Below the pieces are notes generated by a model that was given only the letters and a program-made list of their open reading frames with translations, searched no databases and was not told the origin of the DNA. A program made the position numbers and the translations under genes. DNA of 64,000 bases, taken from Paraburkholderia fungorum. Its GTDB lineage: Bacteria; Pseudomonadota; Gammaproteobacteria; Burkholderiales; Burkholderiaceae. Position 1 is the stretch's first letter; each line of letters opens with the position of its first letter. Shown here piece after piece: positions 53,369 to 62,789 of the stretch. Location: positions 1 to 64,000 of the forward strand of contig NZ_CADFGE010000017.1 of the NCBI RefSeq assembly GCF_902833645.1, read 5' to 3'.

Positions 53369-55534
53369 TTACCAATGCATGCCGGCGCCGAGCGACGCGC
53401 CGAATTGGCCGCGCGAGTCGGACGTGCCTTGCACCTTGTAGACCCACTTGCCCGTTTCAGACAGTTGCGACACACCGATTGCCACTGCCGATTGGCCCCC
53501 ATAGGTGCCACCGGCCATTGCAATCATGCCGCGCCCCGGCAGCACCGCCTGCGGCAGGCCCGCGACGGCCAGTGCCGCGGCCGTGCCGCCGTACGCATCG
53601 CGGCGGGCCGAGCGGATCTGGTCGTCGGTATAGCGGTTGGCCTGACCGACGGCGCCGCTCACACTTTGTTGCAGCTGATTGACGTTGACCGCATCCGTGC
53701 CTTGCACGCCGGCCGCGACGTTGGTGATCTGCCGCTCCTGTCCCGCCGCGCCGACCGATACCGTATTCGCCCGCTCCGCGACCGAGCCTTGACCCAACGC
53801 GACCGAGTTGTCGGCGCCGGCGTTCGCCGAGGCGCCGAGCGCGGTGGCGTTATTGCCGCTCGCAACGGAGTTCGCGCCCATTGCCACCGCGTTGGTGCCC
53901 GTCGCTTGCGCGCTCGCGCCCGCCGCTACCGCGTTGGCACCCGTGGCTTGCGCATTCGCGCCCGCAGCGACGCTATGCGTGCCGCTGGCCAGCGCGCCTT
54001 CCGTAGTGCTATCGCCTTGCGCGCCGAAGAACGGATCGGCCGTATTGACGGCGATGTTGCTGACGGCGCCGCTGATGGCCGCATTCAGTTGGCCGAGATT
54101 GACGGCGTCGGTAGCGTCCACGCCGTTCGCGACGTTATGGAGCACGGTGGCGCCGCTTGCGGCATCGCCACCCAGCGTGACGCTGTTCCGATTCACCGTG
54201 CCGTCGGCGTTGGTGTCGTACATGAGGGCGCCGTCGACCTTGACGGCAGCCGCATCCGCCTGGGCTGCGACCGCTTTGAGCTGCGCGACATTGACCGCGT
54301 CGCGATCGTCGCGGCCCGGGGCGAGACTGCTGATCGTGCGGTTGCCGACGTTGACTTCCCCCATCGAATTCTGCGGAACCGCCAGGCCATATGCGGTATA
54401 GCCCGTCTGCGCGCCGAATCGGGTCACGGAACTGGCGCCGAGCGCCACACTGTTGCCGTGGATGGCCCACGCGTTGTCGCCCAGCGCGAGGCTGTCTGTT
54501 CCGGTGGCGCGGGCGGCGTTACCGATTGCGATGGCGGCGACGCCCGTGGCGCCGGCGTTGCTGCCGAGCGCGACGGCGCCGCCCATGCTCGCGGTCGCGC
54601 CCGCGCCTATCGCGACCGCTTCCGTCGCCGTGGCGGACGCGAGTCTGCCGGCTGCAAGCGCATTCGTGCCGGCGAGAGCGGATGCGTCGTCGGTGCCGTT
54701 GTCCGCGCCGTCGGCCTTGAAGTAGTGCGGCTTGCCGGCATCGGCGAGCGCCTTCAGCTGGCCGACGTTGACGGCGTCCTGATCGGCCGAGCCGGCGGCG
54801 AGGCCGCTCAGGGTGCGATTGCCGATGTTCACTTCGCCGTTCGAATCTTGCGTAGCCGCGAGGCCGAACGCGTGGTAACCGGTTTGCGCGCCGAACAGGG
54901 TGACGGAGCCGGCGCCGAGCGCGACACTGTTGTCGTGCAGGGCCCATGCGTTTGCGCCGAGCGCGGCGCTGGTGGCCGCGCTGGCCCGGGCGCTGTCCCC
55001 GAGCGCGACCGCGGACCTGCCGGCGGCGCTGGCGCTGCTGCCGAACGCCGTCGCGCCGCGCGCGTTGGCTACGGCGCCGAAGCCGATTGCGGTGGCTGCC
55101 TGGGCCGAGGCGTTGGCTTGCGCGCCCAGCGAGGTCGCACCGGTGTCAGTTGCCGAAGCCAGCGCGCCGAGGGCCGTGCTGTTGACCGCAATGGCTGACG
55201 CGCGCATGCCGCCGGCGAAGGCGCCAGACAGCTGCGCAAGCGCCTCGTGGCCGAGCGCGACCGCGCTCAGGCCCGTGGCGCTTGCCAGCACCCCCAACGC
55301 GACCGAGTTCGGGCCGCTGGCGTAAGCCTTCATGCCGGCTGCGAGCGCCGACATGTTCGGCGCCGCATAGGCTTCGAATTGCGAGGGGCCGGAGCCGCTG
55401 GCGTCGAAATATAGTGTGGCGGCGTTGCCCGCGGCGTGGGCGGTGGGCACACTTGCCCATAGCACGGCCGCGGCGACGGCGACTCTCGTTCCTGACGTTT
55501 CACACCACCTGCCTGATTGGTAAGCCTTATTCAT
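53369..55534 (-). CDS. Trimeric autotransporter adhesin (YadA-like)
   Basis: This 721-residue surface protein starts with MNKAYQSGRWCETSGTRVAV, an extended signal-peptide region, and a signal ending AHA. Many YadA head repeats follow (pattern S/A-V-A-L-G, 14-residue periodicity). Repeated neck/stalk modules contain DAVNVGQL (four times), and a C-terminal membrane anchor ends GQFGASLGAGMHW. Three chains form a stalk that adheres to host or matrix. The start at 55534 has GAGGAG twelve bases upstream. Several repeats are near-identical. Confidence 0.93.
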   Translation of the reverse strand: MNKAYQSGRWCETSGTRVAVAAAVLWASVPTAHAAGNAATLYFDASGSGPSQFEAYAAPNMSALAAGMKAYASGPNSVALGVLASATGLSAVALGHEALAQLSGAFAGGMRASAIAVNSTALGALASATDTGATSLGAQANASAQAATAIGFGAVANARGATAFGSSASAAGRSAVALGDSARASAATSAALGANAWALHDNSVALGAGSVTLFGAQTGYHAFGLAATQDSNGEVNIGNRTLSGLAAGSADQDAVNVGQLKALADAGKPHYFKADGADNGTDDASALAGTNALAAGRLASATATEAVAIGAGATASMGGAVALGSNAGATGVAAIAIGNAARATGTDSLALGDNAWAIHGNSVALGASSVTRFGAQTGYTAYGLAVPQNSMGEVNVGNRTISSLAPGRDDRDAVNVAQLKAVAAQADAAAVKVDGALMYDTNADGTVNRNSVTLGGDAASGATVLHNVANGVDATDAVNLGQLNAAISGAVSNIAVNTADPFFGAQGDSTTEGALASGTHSVAAGANAQATGANAVAAGASAQATGTNAVAMGANSVASGNNATALGASANAGADNSVALGQGSVAERANTVSVGAAGQERQITNVAAGVQGTDAVNVNQLQQSVSGAVGQANRYTDDQIRSARRDAYGGTAAALAVAGLPQAVLPGRGMIAMAGGTYGGQSAVAIGVSQLSETGKWVYKVQGTSDSRGQFGASLGAGMHW

Positions 55535-56103
55535 ATTCTTAAATCGCTCCTCGGAATGACGAACGTGAACATCGCGTGAAATGAGGGCGATTCGAAAGGC
55601 ATCATCGCCCTTGTTTATTACGCGCAATAAAGCACTGCGAATAACATATCTCTGTTATTCATTTTCGTGCTTTAAAAAGTGGCTGCGCGTCGAGTCGCCG
55701 GCCTCATGTCTTGATGTTCGTGGAGATTGAGTGTTAGGCGATGAACGGCGGAATTGTCCGGTGCGGGCGGGAAACGGCGGAATAAGCCAATTCCTAATTG
55801 AATCAAAAGTCCGTAATTATTGTGGATTTAATTCTGATGAATTTATCGTCAATTGAGTTAATTAAGGAATGGTCTTTTTTTGTCTTGATGCGGGCGGTGG
55901 TTAATTAAGAAAAAATAATCCGCGTCTGTTAAATCTGAAAATGCCGGAAGTGCGTCAAGGCATGGGTCGTTAGTCGATGGACGAACCCGTGTTCAAGTCT
56001 GGTGTTTCTTTCTCATCCGTTAGCCGCATCCACCCGCATCCACATCAACCGCTGGTCACGGCAATCGTTCTACAATGTCGGCTGTTCTCCGAAGTGAGTT
56101 TTC
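55535..56103. other. AT-rich region upstream of the adhesin
   Basis: About 570 bp without a gene. The stretch 55800-55940 is strikingly AT-rich (TTAATTAAG, AAAAAATAATC) compared with the surrounding DNA. Such regions upstream of surface-protein genes are typical targets of H-NS-like silencers or phase-variation control. The adhesin promoter presumably lies here, as does that of the divergent beta-propeller gene. Confidence 0.55.
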
Positions 56104-57123
56104 ATGCGTAAATTTTTTCTTCCCGGCTTGACTGCCACGTTCGCCGCGGGTGCGGCCGTGGTTGCCGCCGCAGGCTTTTTTTCTCCGGCGGCCCACGCCA
56201 ACAACGTGATCGTGCTCAATTCCGGCGAAGCCACGCTGAGCCTGATCGACGAGACAACCCGTCAGGTCGTCGGCACCGTGCCGACGGGCAAGGAACCGCA
56301 TCACCTGATGGCCACGCCGGACAATTCGTCGCTGATCGTCGCGAATTCGGTGTCGAACAATCTGATGTTCGTCGATCCGAAATCGGGCAAGGTGCAGCGC
56401 TGGGTCGAGAACATCGAGGATCCGTATCAGATCGGTTTTTCGCCCGACCGCAAGTGGCTCGTGACCACCGGGCTGCGTCTCGATCGCCTCGACATTTACC
56501 ACTACGACAACGCGACAAACCAGATGACGCTGGCGTCGCGGCTGCCGCTCGCGGTCATGCCGAGCCACATGGCGTTCACGAATGACAGTAAAACGGTATT
56601 CGTCACGCTGCAGGTATCGGGCGAACTGGCCGCGATCGATCTGGCCACGCAAACCGTCAAGTGGAAAATGAAGGTCGGCAAGGTGCCGGCCGGCCTGTGG
56701 ATGACGCCGGGCGAGAAGTACCTGCTGGTCGGCATGACCGGCGCCGATTACGTCGCGGTGGTCGACTGGCGTAACCAGAAGGTCGTCAAGACGATCCAGA
56801 CCGGCAAGGGCGCGCATAACTTCCGTTCGCTCGCCGACGGCAGGCACGTGGCGGTGTCGAACCGCGTCGCGAGCACGATCAGCATCATCGACGAAGACAC
56901 GCTCACCAACGTCGGCGACATCACCGGTCTGATGCCGGGCCCGGACGACATGGAGCTTTCCGCCGACAAACGCTACCTGTGGGTGACATTCCGTTTCGCG
57001 AAGCACATCGGCATCATCGACCTGACTACGCGTAAGCTGATCCAGACGATTGCCGTCGGCCGTTCGCCGCACGGTATCTATTTCTTCAATCGCGCGCCGG
57101 TTACGGCGCCGAACGGCGCGTAA
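56104..57123 (+). CDS. YVTN-type beta-propeller periplasmic protein
   Basis: This 339-residue protein has a signal peptide ending AHA (about residue 32) and six to seven WD-like/YVTN repeats, for example VIVLNSGEATLSLIDETTRQVVGTVPTGKEPH-type blades. It is probably a periplasmic scaffold or binding protein; no catalytic motif is visible. The sterol-desaturase-like gene starts 40 bp downstream on the same strand, suggesting one operon. Confidence 0.82.
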   Translation: MRKFFLPGLTATFAAGAAVVAAAGFFSPAAHANNVIVLNSGEATLSLIDETTRQVVGTVPTGKEPHHLMATPDNSSLIVANSVSNNLMFVDPKSGKVQRWVENIEDPYQIGFSPDRKWLVTTGLRLDRLDIYHYDNATNQMTLASRLPLAVMPSHMAFTNDSKTVFVTLQVSGELAAIDLATQTVKWKMKVGKVPAGLWMTPGEKYLLVGMTGADYVAVVDWRNQKVVKTIQTGKGAHNFRSLADGRHVAVSNRVASTISIIDEDTLTNVGDITGLMPGPDDMELSADKRYLWVTFRFAKHIGIIDLTTRKLIQTIAVGRSPHGIYFFNRAPVTAPNGA

Positions 57124-57163
57124 CGCGGAAAGCCGCCACGAATGAAGTAACCAGGCCAGCACC

Positions 57164-58162
57164 ATGTTCCAATCGATTTTTTCGTCTCTCGACAGTTTCG
57201 TCTCGGCCTTGCAGACGCTGCTGTACGTCGACGTGGTGCAGCCGCTGCTGTTCCGTTTCGATCTGATGGATTACGACGAGGACACTTTCGACAGCCTGTA
57301 TTGGGTGATCGTCGGCGTACTCGAAGTACTGGCGATGTACGCGGTGCTGCGCCCGCTCGAGGCGCTGCGCCCGGTCGAGCAGTGGGAGAGCCGCAAGGCG
57401 GTGCGAGTCGACGTGATCTACACCTGGATCGCCAAGCTCGGCATTCTCAACCTGTTCTTCTTCTTTGCGCTGCAACCGCTCTTCGACAACGTACAGGCCT
57501 GGCTGCGGCTGCACGACATCGCAAACGTCAATTTCGACAATCTGTGGCCAGGCGTCACCACGCAGCCGCTCGTCACCTTCGTGATGTACCTGCTGGTGCT
57601 CGATTTCGCCGGTTACTGGTATCACCGCTGGCAACATCGGATCGGTGTGTGGTGGGAACTGCACGCGGTGCATCACAGCCAGCAGCAGATGTCGCTGTGG
57701 TCCGACGACCGTAACCATTTGCTCGACGACCTGTTGCAGGCGTCGTTTTTCGCGACGATCGCGCTGGTGATCGGCGTGCCGCCGTCGCAATTTGTCGTGC
57801 TGGTGGCGATCACCAACCTCGCGCAGAGCGTGCAGCACGCGAACGTCCGTCTGTACTTCGGCTGGCTTGGCGAGCGTCTGCTGGTCAGTCCGACCTTCCA
57901 TCGCCGGCATCACGCGATCGGCTATGGTCATGAAGGGCTCAGGTATGGCTGCAACTTTGGCGTGCTGTTCCCGTGGTGGGACATGATGTTCCGCAGCGTG
58001 TCGTGGAGCCGTGAAATGGAGCCGACCGGCATTCGCGATCAACTCGAAGGGCGCCGTTATGGCAACGGCTTCTGGGCGCAACACTGGCTTGCTTTTGTGC
58101 GCATCGCCGGGCGGCTTTCAGCGAAACGGCGTGCCAAAGGCAACGACGCGGCCGCAGTCTGA
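57164..58162 (+). CDS. Sterol desaturase / fatty-acid hydroxylase family
   Basis: This 332-residue integral membrane protein has the histidine clusters of the di-iron fatty-acid hydroxylase superfamily: HRWQHR, ELHAVHHS and HRRHHAIG near 170-270. Four or five hydrophobic segments precede and surround them. It probably adds a hydroxyl or double bond to a lipid, carotenoid or sterol-like substrate (hopanoids occur in this group). It is likely co-transcribed with the beta-propeller gene. The substrate is unknown. Confidence 0.85.
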   Translation: MFQSIFSSLDSFVSALQTLLYVDVVQPLLFRFDLMDYDEDTFDSLYWVIVGVLEVLAMYAVLRPLEALRPVEQWESRKAVRVDVIYTWIAKLGILNLFFFFALQPLFDNVQAWLRLHDIANVNFDNLWPGVTTQPLVTFVMYLLVLDFAGYWYHRWQHRIGVWWELHAVHHSQQQMSLWSDDRNHLLDDLLQASFFATIALVIGVPPSQFVVLVAITNLAQSVQHANVRLYFGWLGERLLVSPTFHRRHHAIGYGHEGLRYGCNFGVLFPWWDMMFRSVSWSREMEPTGIRDQLEGRRYGNGFWAQHWLAFVRIAGRLSAKRRAKGNDAAAV

Positions 58163-58437
58163 ACATTCTTTCGCCCGCTCGGCGGCGGGTTCTCCGGCTT
58201 CCTCCAGCTTCCTCCCGCTTCTTCTCGCTTCTTCTCGCGGCCGGTTTCCCCGGCGGCGCGCCGCGTGGTTTATCCTGTGCACGTTCGCGCGTGCGTTCCG
58301 TGGTTCGCTTTCGGGCTTCTTGCTGGGCCAGTTGCCGGACCTGTTTCTGGTCCGTACTTCGGTCCGCGTCCTGGTCCGTATCCCGGTTCGTCGCTATTTT
58401 CTTTGTTCCATGGTTTCGTTCACCGGCACTGGCTCGC
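58163..58437. other. Pyrimidine-rich intergenic region
   Basis: 275 bp with polypyrimidine repeats of CTTCCTCC and CTTCTTCTCG around 58195-58245. No gene is supported. A GTG reading from 58291 would extend the following protein but is not family-like. Confidence 0.5.
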
Positions 58438-59265
58438 ATGAATGATTTGTTGCGCTCGTTCGGACGCGCGCTCACCAACGCGCTCCACCCGCGCATGCTC
58501 TGGCTGACCTTCATGCCGTTTCTCGCGGCAACGGTCGGGTGGGGCGTGATTCTGTGGTTTTCCTGGCAGTCGCTGATCGGCGCGACCCGTTCGTGGCTCG
58601 ACACCTGGTCGTTCACGGCCACGCTGTATCGGCTGTTCGATTGGCTCGGCTTTTCGGCGTTGCACGCGGCCGTTGCGCCTTTCATTGTGATCGCGGTGGC
58701 GATTCCGTTGATCGTTGTCAGCGTGTTGCTGCTGATTGCTACGCTGTCGATGCCAGCGGTGGTCCGCTTTCTGTCGGCGCGGCAATTCGCGAGCCTTGAA
58801 ATGCGTCGCGGCGGAACGTGGTACGGTAGCCTCGGTCAGGCGGTGTGGACCACGCTGGTGTGTCTGGTGCTGTTGATCGTCACGCTGCCGCTCTGGCTGG
58901 TGCCACCGTTTTTCGCGCTGATTCCGCCGCTGCTGTGGGGCTGGCTGACGTATCGCGTGATGAGCTACGACGCGCTCGCGCTGCATGCGACGCGCGACGA
59001 ACGGCGTGCACTGGTACGGCGCTTTCGGCTGCCGCTGCTGCTGATCGGCATCGCCAGTGGACTGCTGGGTTCGCTGCCGACGCTGCTATGGGCTTCGTCG
59101 GTGTGGTTGATCGTGCTGTTCCCGGTGATCACTGCGGTGACGATCTGGATCTACGCGTTCATCCTCGTGTTTTCGGCATTGTGGTTCAGTCATTACTGTC
59201 TGCGCGCGCTTCAACGCATGCGCGCGGAAGAGCACGGCGCACGGCACGCGCCGGTTCCTTACTGA
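58438..59265 (+). CDS. EI24-domain (CysZ-like) membrane protein
   Basis: This 275-residue inner-membrane protein has five or six hydrophobic segments (for example LWLTFMPFLAATVGWGVILW and FIVIAVAIPLIVVSVLLL). The arrangement fits the EI24/CysZ family, which includes sulfate uptake proteins. ATG 58438 is used; the longer in-frame reading to 58291 was discarded. A CinA-like gene follows after 19 bp. Sulfate transport is a family-level suggestion and not supported by neighbours here. Confidence 0.78.
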   Translation: MNDLLRSFGRALTNALHPRMLWLTFMPFLAATVGWGVILWFSWQSLIGATRSWLDTWSFTATLYRLFDWLGFSALHAAVAPFIVIAVAIPLIVVSVLLLIATLSMPAVVRFLSARQFASLEMRRGGTWYGSLGQAVWTTLVCLVLLIVTLPLWLVPPFFALIPPLLWGWLTYRVMSYDALALHATRDERRALVRRFRLPLLLIGIASGLLGSLPTLLWASSVWLIVLFPVITAVTIWIYAFILVFSALWFSHYCLRALQRMRAEEHGARHAPVPY

Positions 59266-59284
59266 TTAAATGAAAGAGGCGGCA

Positions 59285-60115
59285 ATGGCATTTGGCGTCA
59301 TCATCATCGGCGATGAAATCCTGTCGGGCAGGCGTATCGACAAGCATTTGCCGAAGGTCATCGAATTGCTGGGCGCGCGCGGGCTGTCGCTCGGCTGGGC
59401 GGAGTACATCGGCGACGATCCGGCGCGCATCACCGCGACGCTGCGGCGCACGTTTGCATCGGGCGATATCGTGTTCTCGACGGGCGGCATCGGCGCCACC
59501 CCGGACGACCACACGCGTCAATGCGCGGCAGCGGCGTTAGGCGTGCCGCTCACCCTGCATCCGGAAGCCGCGAAGCTGATTCAGGAGCGCATCCGCGACA
59601 TGCATCCGGCGAACTCGGCTACACCGCTGGATCTGGACACGCCGGAGAACCGGCATCGTCTGAATATGGGCACGTTTCCTCAGGGCGCGTCGATCATTCC
59701 GAACGGCTACAACAAGATTCCGGGCTTCTCGATCAAGGAGCATTACTTCGTGCCGGGTTTCCCGGTGATGGCGTGGCCGATGATCGAGTGGGTGCTGGAT
59801 ACCCAGTATGCACATCTGCATCACACCATGCCGCACGCGGAAAAGTCGCTGCTGGTGTTCGAACTGCCGGAGTCGCGCCTCACGCCGTTGATGGAAAAGA
59901 TCGAGCGAGACTTTCCGGGCGTGCGAGTGTTCAGCCTGCCGAGCGTCGGCGATGCGGAGCGCGGCGGCGTGTATGCGCGGCATCACATCGATCTGGGCGT
60001 GAAGGGCGAGCCAGAAGCGGTGGCGGCGGCCTTCGTCAAGCTGCGCGAGGGTGTGCACCTGCTGGGCGGCGATATTGTCGAGCCCGAGGCGGCTGCGAGT
60101 AAGGCGCAGGGCTAA
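59285..60115 (+). CDS. CinA/MoaB-type molybdopterin-binding domain protein
   Basis: This 276-residue protein has the MoaB/MogA fold: GVIIIGDEILSGRRIDKHLP at the N-terminus, VFSTGGIGATPDDHT near 75-90, and NKIPGFSIKEHYFVPGFP. This corresponds to the N-terminal part of CinA without the C-terminal amidohydrolase-like domain. GAGG is six bases before ATG 59285, so this start is preferred to 59270. It is probably a nucleotide or pterin-processing enzyme. It lies directly after the EI24 gene. Confidence 0.86.
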   Translation: MAFGVIIIGDEILSGRRIDKHLPKVIELLGARGLSLGWAEYIGDDPARITATLRRTFASGDIVFSTGGIGATPDDHTRQCAAAALGVPLTLHPEAAKLIQERIRDMHPANSATPLDLDTPENRHRLNMGTFPQGASIIPNGYNKIPGFSIKEHYFVPGFPVMAWPMIEWVLDTQYAHLHHTMPHAEKSLLVFELPESRLTPLMEKIERDFPGVRVFSLPSVGDAERGGVYARHHIDLGVKGEPEAVAAAFVKLREGVHLLGGDIVEPEAAASKAQG

Positions 60116-60270
60116 TCGGCAGCCGATTCGCCGCCGTATACAGCGAACGTAGTCCGGGCGCGCTCGCGCCCATTCCTCATCGGGCTGAGCTGATAAGACT
60201 CCATGCATCATCGGCCTGTCATATGCAGCGCCGACGATGCGTCTAATTGTCCCGCCGGTCGCCCGTACGA

Positions 60271-60735
60271 TCAGGCGCCGATCCAGGGCAAGCCGCGAAA
60301 ACACCAGCCCGATACCGTCTTCCGATGCCCCTGGCCGTCCTTGTCGCCTTCGAAGCCTTCCAGCAGGTCGTACGCCTTGGCATAGCCCGCCTGGGTGGCG
60401 GCAATGGCGGCGAGCTTGGAGCGCGCGGCGCTGCGGCACAAAAACAGCACGGGCGTGTCGGGCGACGCCACCTGGCTGAGTTGCTGAAGGAATTCCTGGT
60501 TCGGCACGGCGCCCGGATAGCGTGTCCATTCAACATGCGCGTATTGCCCGTCGCCGATAACCGGCCGGCCGACCCAATCGAGTTCGGCACGGGTGCGCAC
60601 GTCGACGAGACGCGTGCGCGGATCGAGTTGCAGCAGTTCGAACGCCTCGGCCGGCGACACCGCGCCCGCATAGGGCAACTGGTTCTCGGCGCGGCGTTTT
60701 TCCGCCTGGGCGTACAACTGTTCGAGCGTGCTCAT
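60271..60735 (-). CDS. Rhodanese-domain sulfurtransferase
   Basis: This 154-residue single-domain rhodanese has the active-site loop LFLCRSAARSKLAA (catalytic Cys near 100) and the domain features VDVRTRAELDWVG and GYAKAYDLLEGFEG. It transfers sulfur from a donor such as thiosulfate or a persulfide to a thiol acceptor. ATG 60735 follows GGAGG by five bases. It is separate from, and shorter than, the rhodanese part of the fusion at 15031. Its partner is unknown. Confidence 0.88.
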   Translation of the reverse strand: MSTLEQLYAQAEKRRAENQLPYAGAVSPAEAFELLQLDPRTRLVDVRTRAELDWVGRPVIGDGQYAHVEWTRYPGAVPNQEFLQQLSQVASPDTPVLFLCRSAARSKLAAIAATQAGYAKAYDLLEGFEGDKDGQGHRKTVSGWCFRGLPWIGA

Positions 60736-60866
60736 GAGCGCAACCTCCTTCGGACCAAATGATCATTCTAGCGCGCGGCGTGTGGCGCGCATGCGGTTCG
60801 GATCCCGCATCCGGCCCGGCCTCGGCCAATGAGCAAACACCCCGTTGTGGTGCATACTTCAGGAAA

Positions 60867-60883
60867 TGCACCAAAATGGAGAT
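60867..60883. promoter_or_regulatory. NtrC enhancer site 1 (probable)
   Basis: TGCACCAAAATGGAGAT matches the left half-site TGCACC perfectly and the right half only partly (GG, with G at the fourth position). It is 140-157 bp upstream of the sigma54 promoter of glnA, a normal distance for an NtrC enhancer. A further half-site GGTGCA lies at 60849-60854. Confidence 0.65.
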
Positions 60884-60907
60884 GCCGCTCGTCGCTTATT
60901 TGTCTGA

Positions 60908-60924
60908 TGCACTGGTTCGGTGCG
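60908..60924. promoter_or_regulatory. NtrC enhancer site 2 (probable)
   Basis: TGCACTGGTTCGGTGCG fits the NtrC consensus TGCACC-N5-GGTGCA with one mismatch per arm and correct spacing. Two tandem NtrC sites upstream of glnA are expected for nitrogen-controlled activation. Confidence 0.75.
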
Positions 60925-61022
60925 TTGCATGGCGTAAAGATTTCACGATTGCATGTTGTTCGGTGCGTCCATTCCCTGCAAACGCGCGCGCCGTGCGGTT
61001 TTGCGCCGGGTTGGCGCATACA

Positions 61023-61037
61023 TGGCACAGAAGCTGC
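61023..61037 (+). promoter_or_regulatory. Sigma54 promoter of glnA
   Basis: TGGCACAGAAGCTGC has the -24 GG (61024-61025) and -12 GC (61036-61037) with exactly ten bases between, the requirement for RNA polymerase with sigma54. The predicted start is about 61048, leaving a leader of roughly 125 bases. Only the -12 box deviates (CTGC versus TTGC). Confidence 0.8.
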
Positions 61038-61173
61038 TTTATTGGTGCCGATCGATTTATGCCAGCAGGCTTTTATGTTCATCCTCAACGATCCAGGGGT
61101 GGACGCGCCGGGATGGGTCAGCTAGATTGGGCGGCGGCTGAATCCGCCGAATTCGTTAATCAGGAGATAGGTT

Positions 61174-62589
61174 ATGAGTAAATCCGTGGCCGACGTCGTT
61201 CAACTCGTCAAAGACGAAGACGTCAAGTTTGTCGACTTCCGTTTCACCGACACGCGCGGCAAAGAGCAACACGTTTCGGTGCCGGTGTCGGCATTCGATG
61301 AAGACAAGTTCGAAAGCGGCCATGCGTTTGACGGTTCGTCGATTGCCGGCTGGAAGGGTATCGAAGCCTCGGACATGTTGCTGGTCCCGGACGCGAACAC
61401 CGCCTTCATCGACCCGTTCTATGAAGAGTCGACCCTCGTGTTGACCTGCGACGTCGTCGAACCGGCTGACGGCAAGGGCTACGAACGCGACCCGCGTTCG
61501 CTGGCAAAGCGCGCTGAGGCGTATCTGAAGAGCACCGGCCTCGGCGACACGGCCTTCTTCGGTCCGGAGCCGGAATTCTTCATTTTCGACTCGGTCCAGT
61601 GGAATACGGATCAGTCGGGCTGCTTCATCAAGATCGGTTCGGAAGAAGCACCCTGGTCGTCGGCCAAGGAATTCGAAGGCGGCAACACCGGCCACCGTCC
61701 GGGCACGAAGGGCGGCTACTTCCCGGTCGCTCCGGTCGACACGTTCCAGGACATCCGTTCGGAAATGTGCCTGCTGCTCGAACAGATCGGCATCCCGGTC
61801 GAAGTGCACCACCACGAAGTGGCGGGTCAGGGCCAGAATGAAATCGGCACGAAGTTCTCGACGCTGGTGCAACGCGCCGACTGGCTGCAGCAAATGAAGT
61901 ACATCATCCACAACGTCGCGCACACGTACGGCAAGACGGCTACGTTCATGCCGAAGCCGGTGGTTGGCGATAACGGTTCGGGCATGCACGTTCACCAGTC
62001 GATCTGGAAAGACGGCCAGAACCTGTTCGCGGGCAATGGTTACGCAGGTCTGTCGGAATTCGCGCTGTTCTACATCGGCGGCATCATCAAGCATGCTCGC
62101 GCGCTGAACGCGATCACGAACCCGTCGACGAACTCGTACAAGCGTCTCGTGCCGCACTTCGAAGCACCGGTCAAGCTGGCTTACTCGGCACGTAACCGTT
62201 CGGCTTCGATCCGCATTCCGCACGTGTCGAATCCGAAGGGCCGCCGTATCGAAACGCGTTTCCCGGATCCGATGGCGAATCCGTATCTGTGCTTCTCCGC
62301 GCTGATGATGGCGGGTCTGGACGGCGTGCAGAACAAGATTCACCCGGGCGAAGCGGCCGACAAGAACCTGTACGACCTGCCGCCGGAAGAGGATGCAAAG
62401 ATCCCGACCGTGTGTGCCGGCCTCGATCAGGCGCTCGACGCACTCGACGCAGATCGTGAGTTCCTGACGCGCGGTGGCGTGTTCACGGATTCGATGCTCG
62501 ACGCGTACATCGAACTGAAGACGGGCGAGCTGCAACGCTATCGTCAGTCGGTGCACCCGATCGAATTCGAAATGTACTACTCGCTGTAA
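61174..62589 (+). CDS. glnA: Glutamine synthetase, type I
   Basis: This 471-residue glutamine synthetase joins glutamate and ammonia with ATP in a dodecamer. Visible landmarks are DGSSIAGWKGI, the metal site GPEPEFFIFD, HHHEVAGQGQNEIG, the ATP site NPSTNSYKRLVP, and NLYDLPPEE, whose Tyr400 is the adenylylation site in this class. Its promoter carries sigma54 and NtrC elements, and the kinase GlnL is encoded next, with a terminator between. Nitrogen-limitation control is therefore well supported. Confidence 0.97.
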   Translation: MSKSVADVVQLVKDEDVKFVDFRFTDTRGKEQHVSVPVSAFDEDKFESGHAFDGSSIAGWKGIEASDMLLVPDANTAFIDPFYEESTLVLTCDVVEPADGKGYERDPRSLAKRAEAYLKSTGLGDTAFFGPEPEFFIFDSVQWNTDQSGCFIKIGSEEAPWSSAKEFEGGNTGHRPGTKGGYFPVAPVDTFQDIRSEMCLLLEQIGIPVEVHHHEVAGQGQNEIGTKFSTLVQRADWLQQMKYIIHNVAHTYGKTATFMPKPVVGDNGSGMHVHQSIWKDGQNLFAGNGYAGLSEFALFYIGGIIKHARALNAITNPSTNSYKRLVPHFEAPVKLAYSARNRSASIRIPHVSNPKGRRIETRFPDPMANPYLCFSALMMAGLDGVQNKIHPGEAADKNLYDLPPEEDAKIPTVCAGLDQALDALDADREFLTRGGVFTDSMLDAYIELKTGELQRYRQSVHPIEFEMYYSL

Positions 62590-62654
62590 GCGGCAATGGC
62601 GCTTCGCCCTTCAAACGGCGAGGCGTTTTGCCCGACGCTCGCGATCGGTCACGA

Positions 62655-62680
62655 AGGGACGGCGGCGCCGTCCCTTTTTT
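62655..62680 (+). terminator. Intrinsic terminator after glnA
   Basis: AGGGACGGC and GCCGTCCCT pair around a 3-base loop, followed by six T residues. It lies 65 bp after the glnA stop and separates glnA from glnL, probably lowering glnL expression. Confidence 0.9.
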
Positions 62681-62789
62681 GTTGGACCCGAATCCGTCTA
62701 CTTTCGACGTGCGCGGCGTGAAAGCAATGGAAGCAGGCAATAAGCGGTACACCTGATTTATCACCATCTCCTATCGGCCAGACTGCAAG

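Noticed and set aside
53324..55198. 624-codon plus-strand frame opposite the adhesin
   Set aside because: Mirror of the periodic head repeats; no secretion signal or domain of its own.
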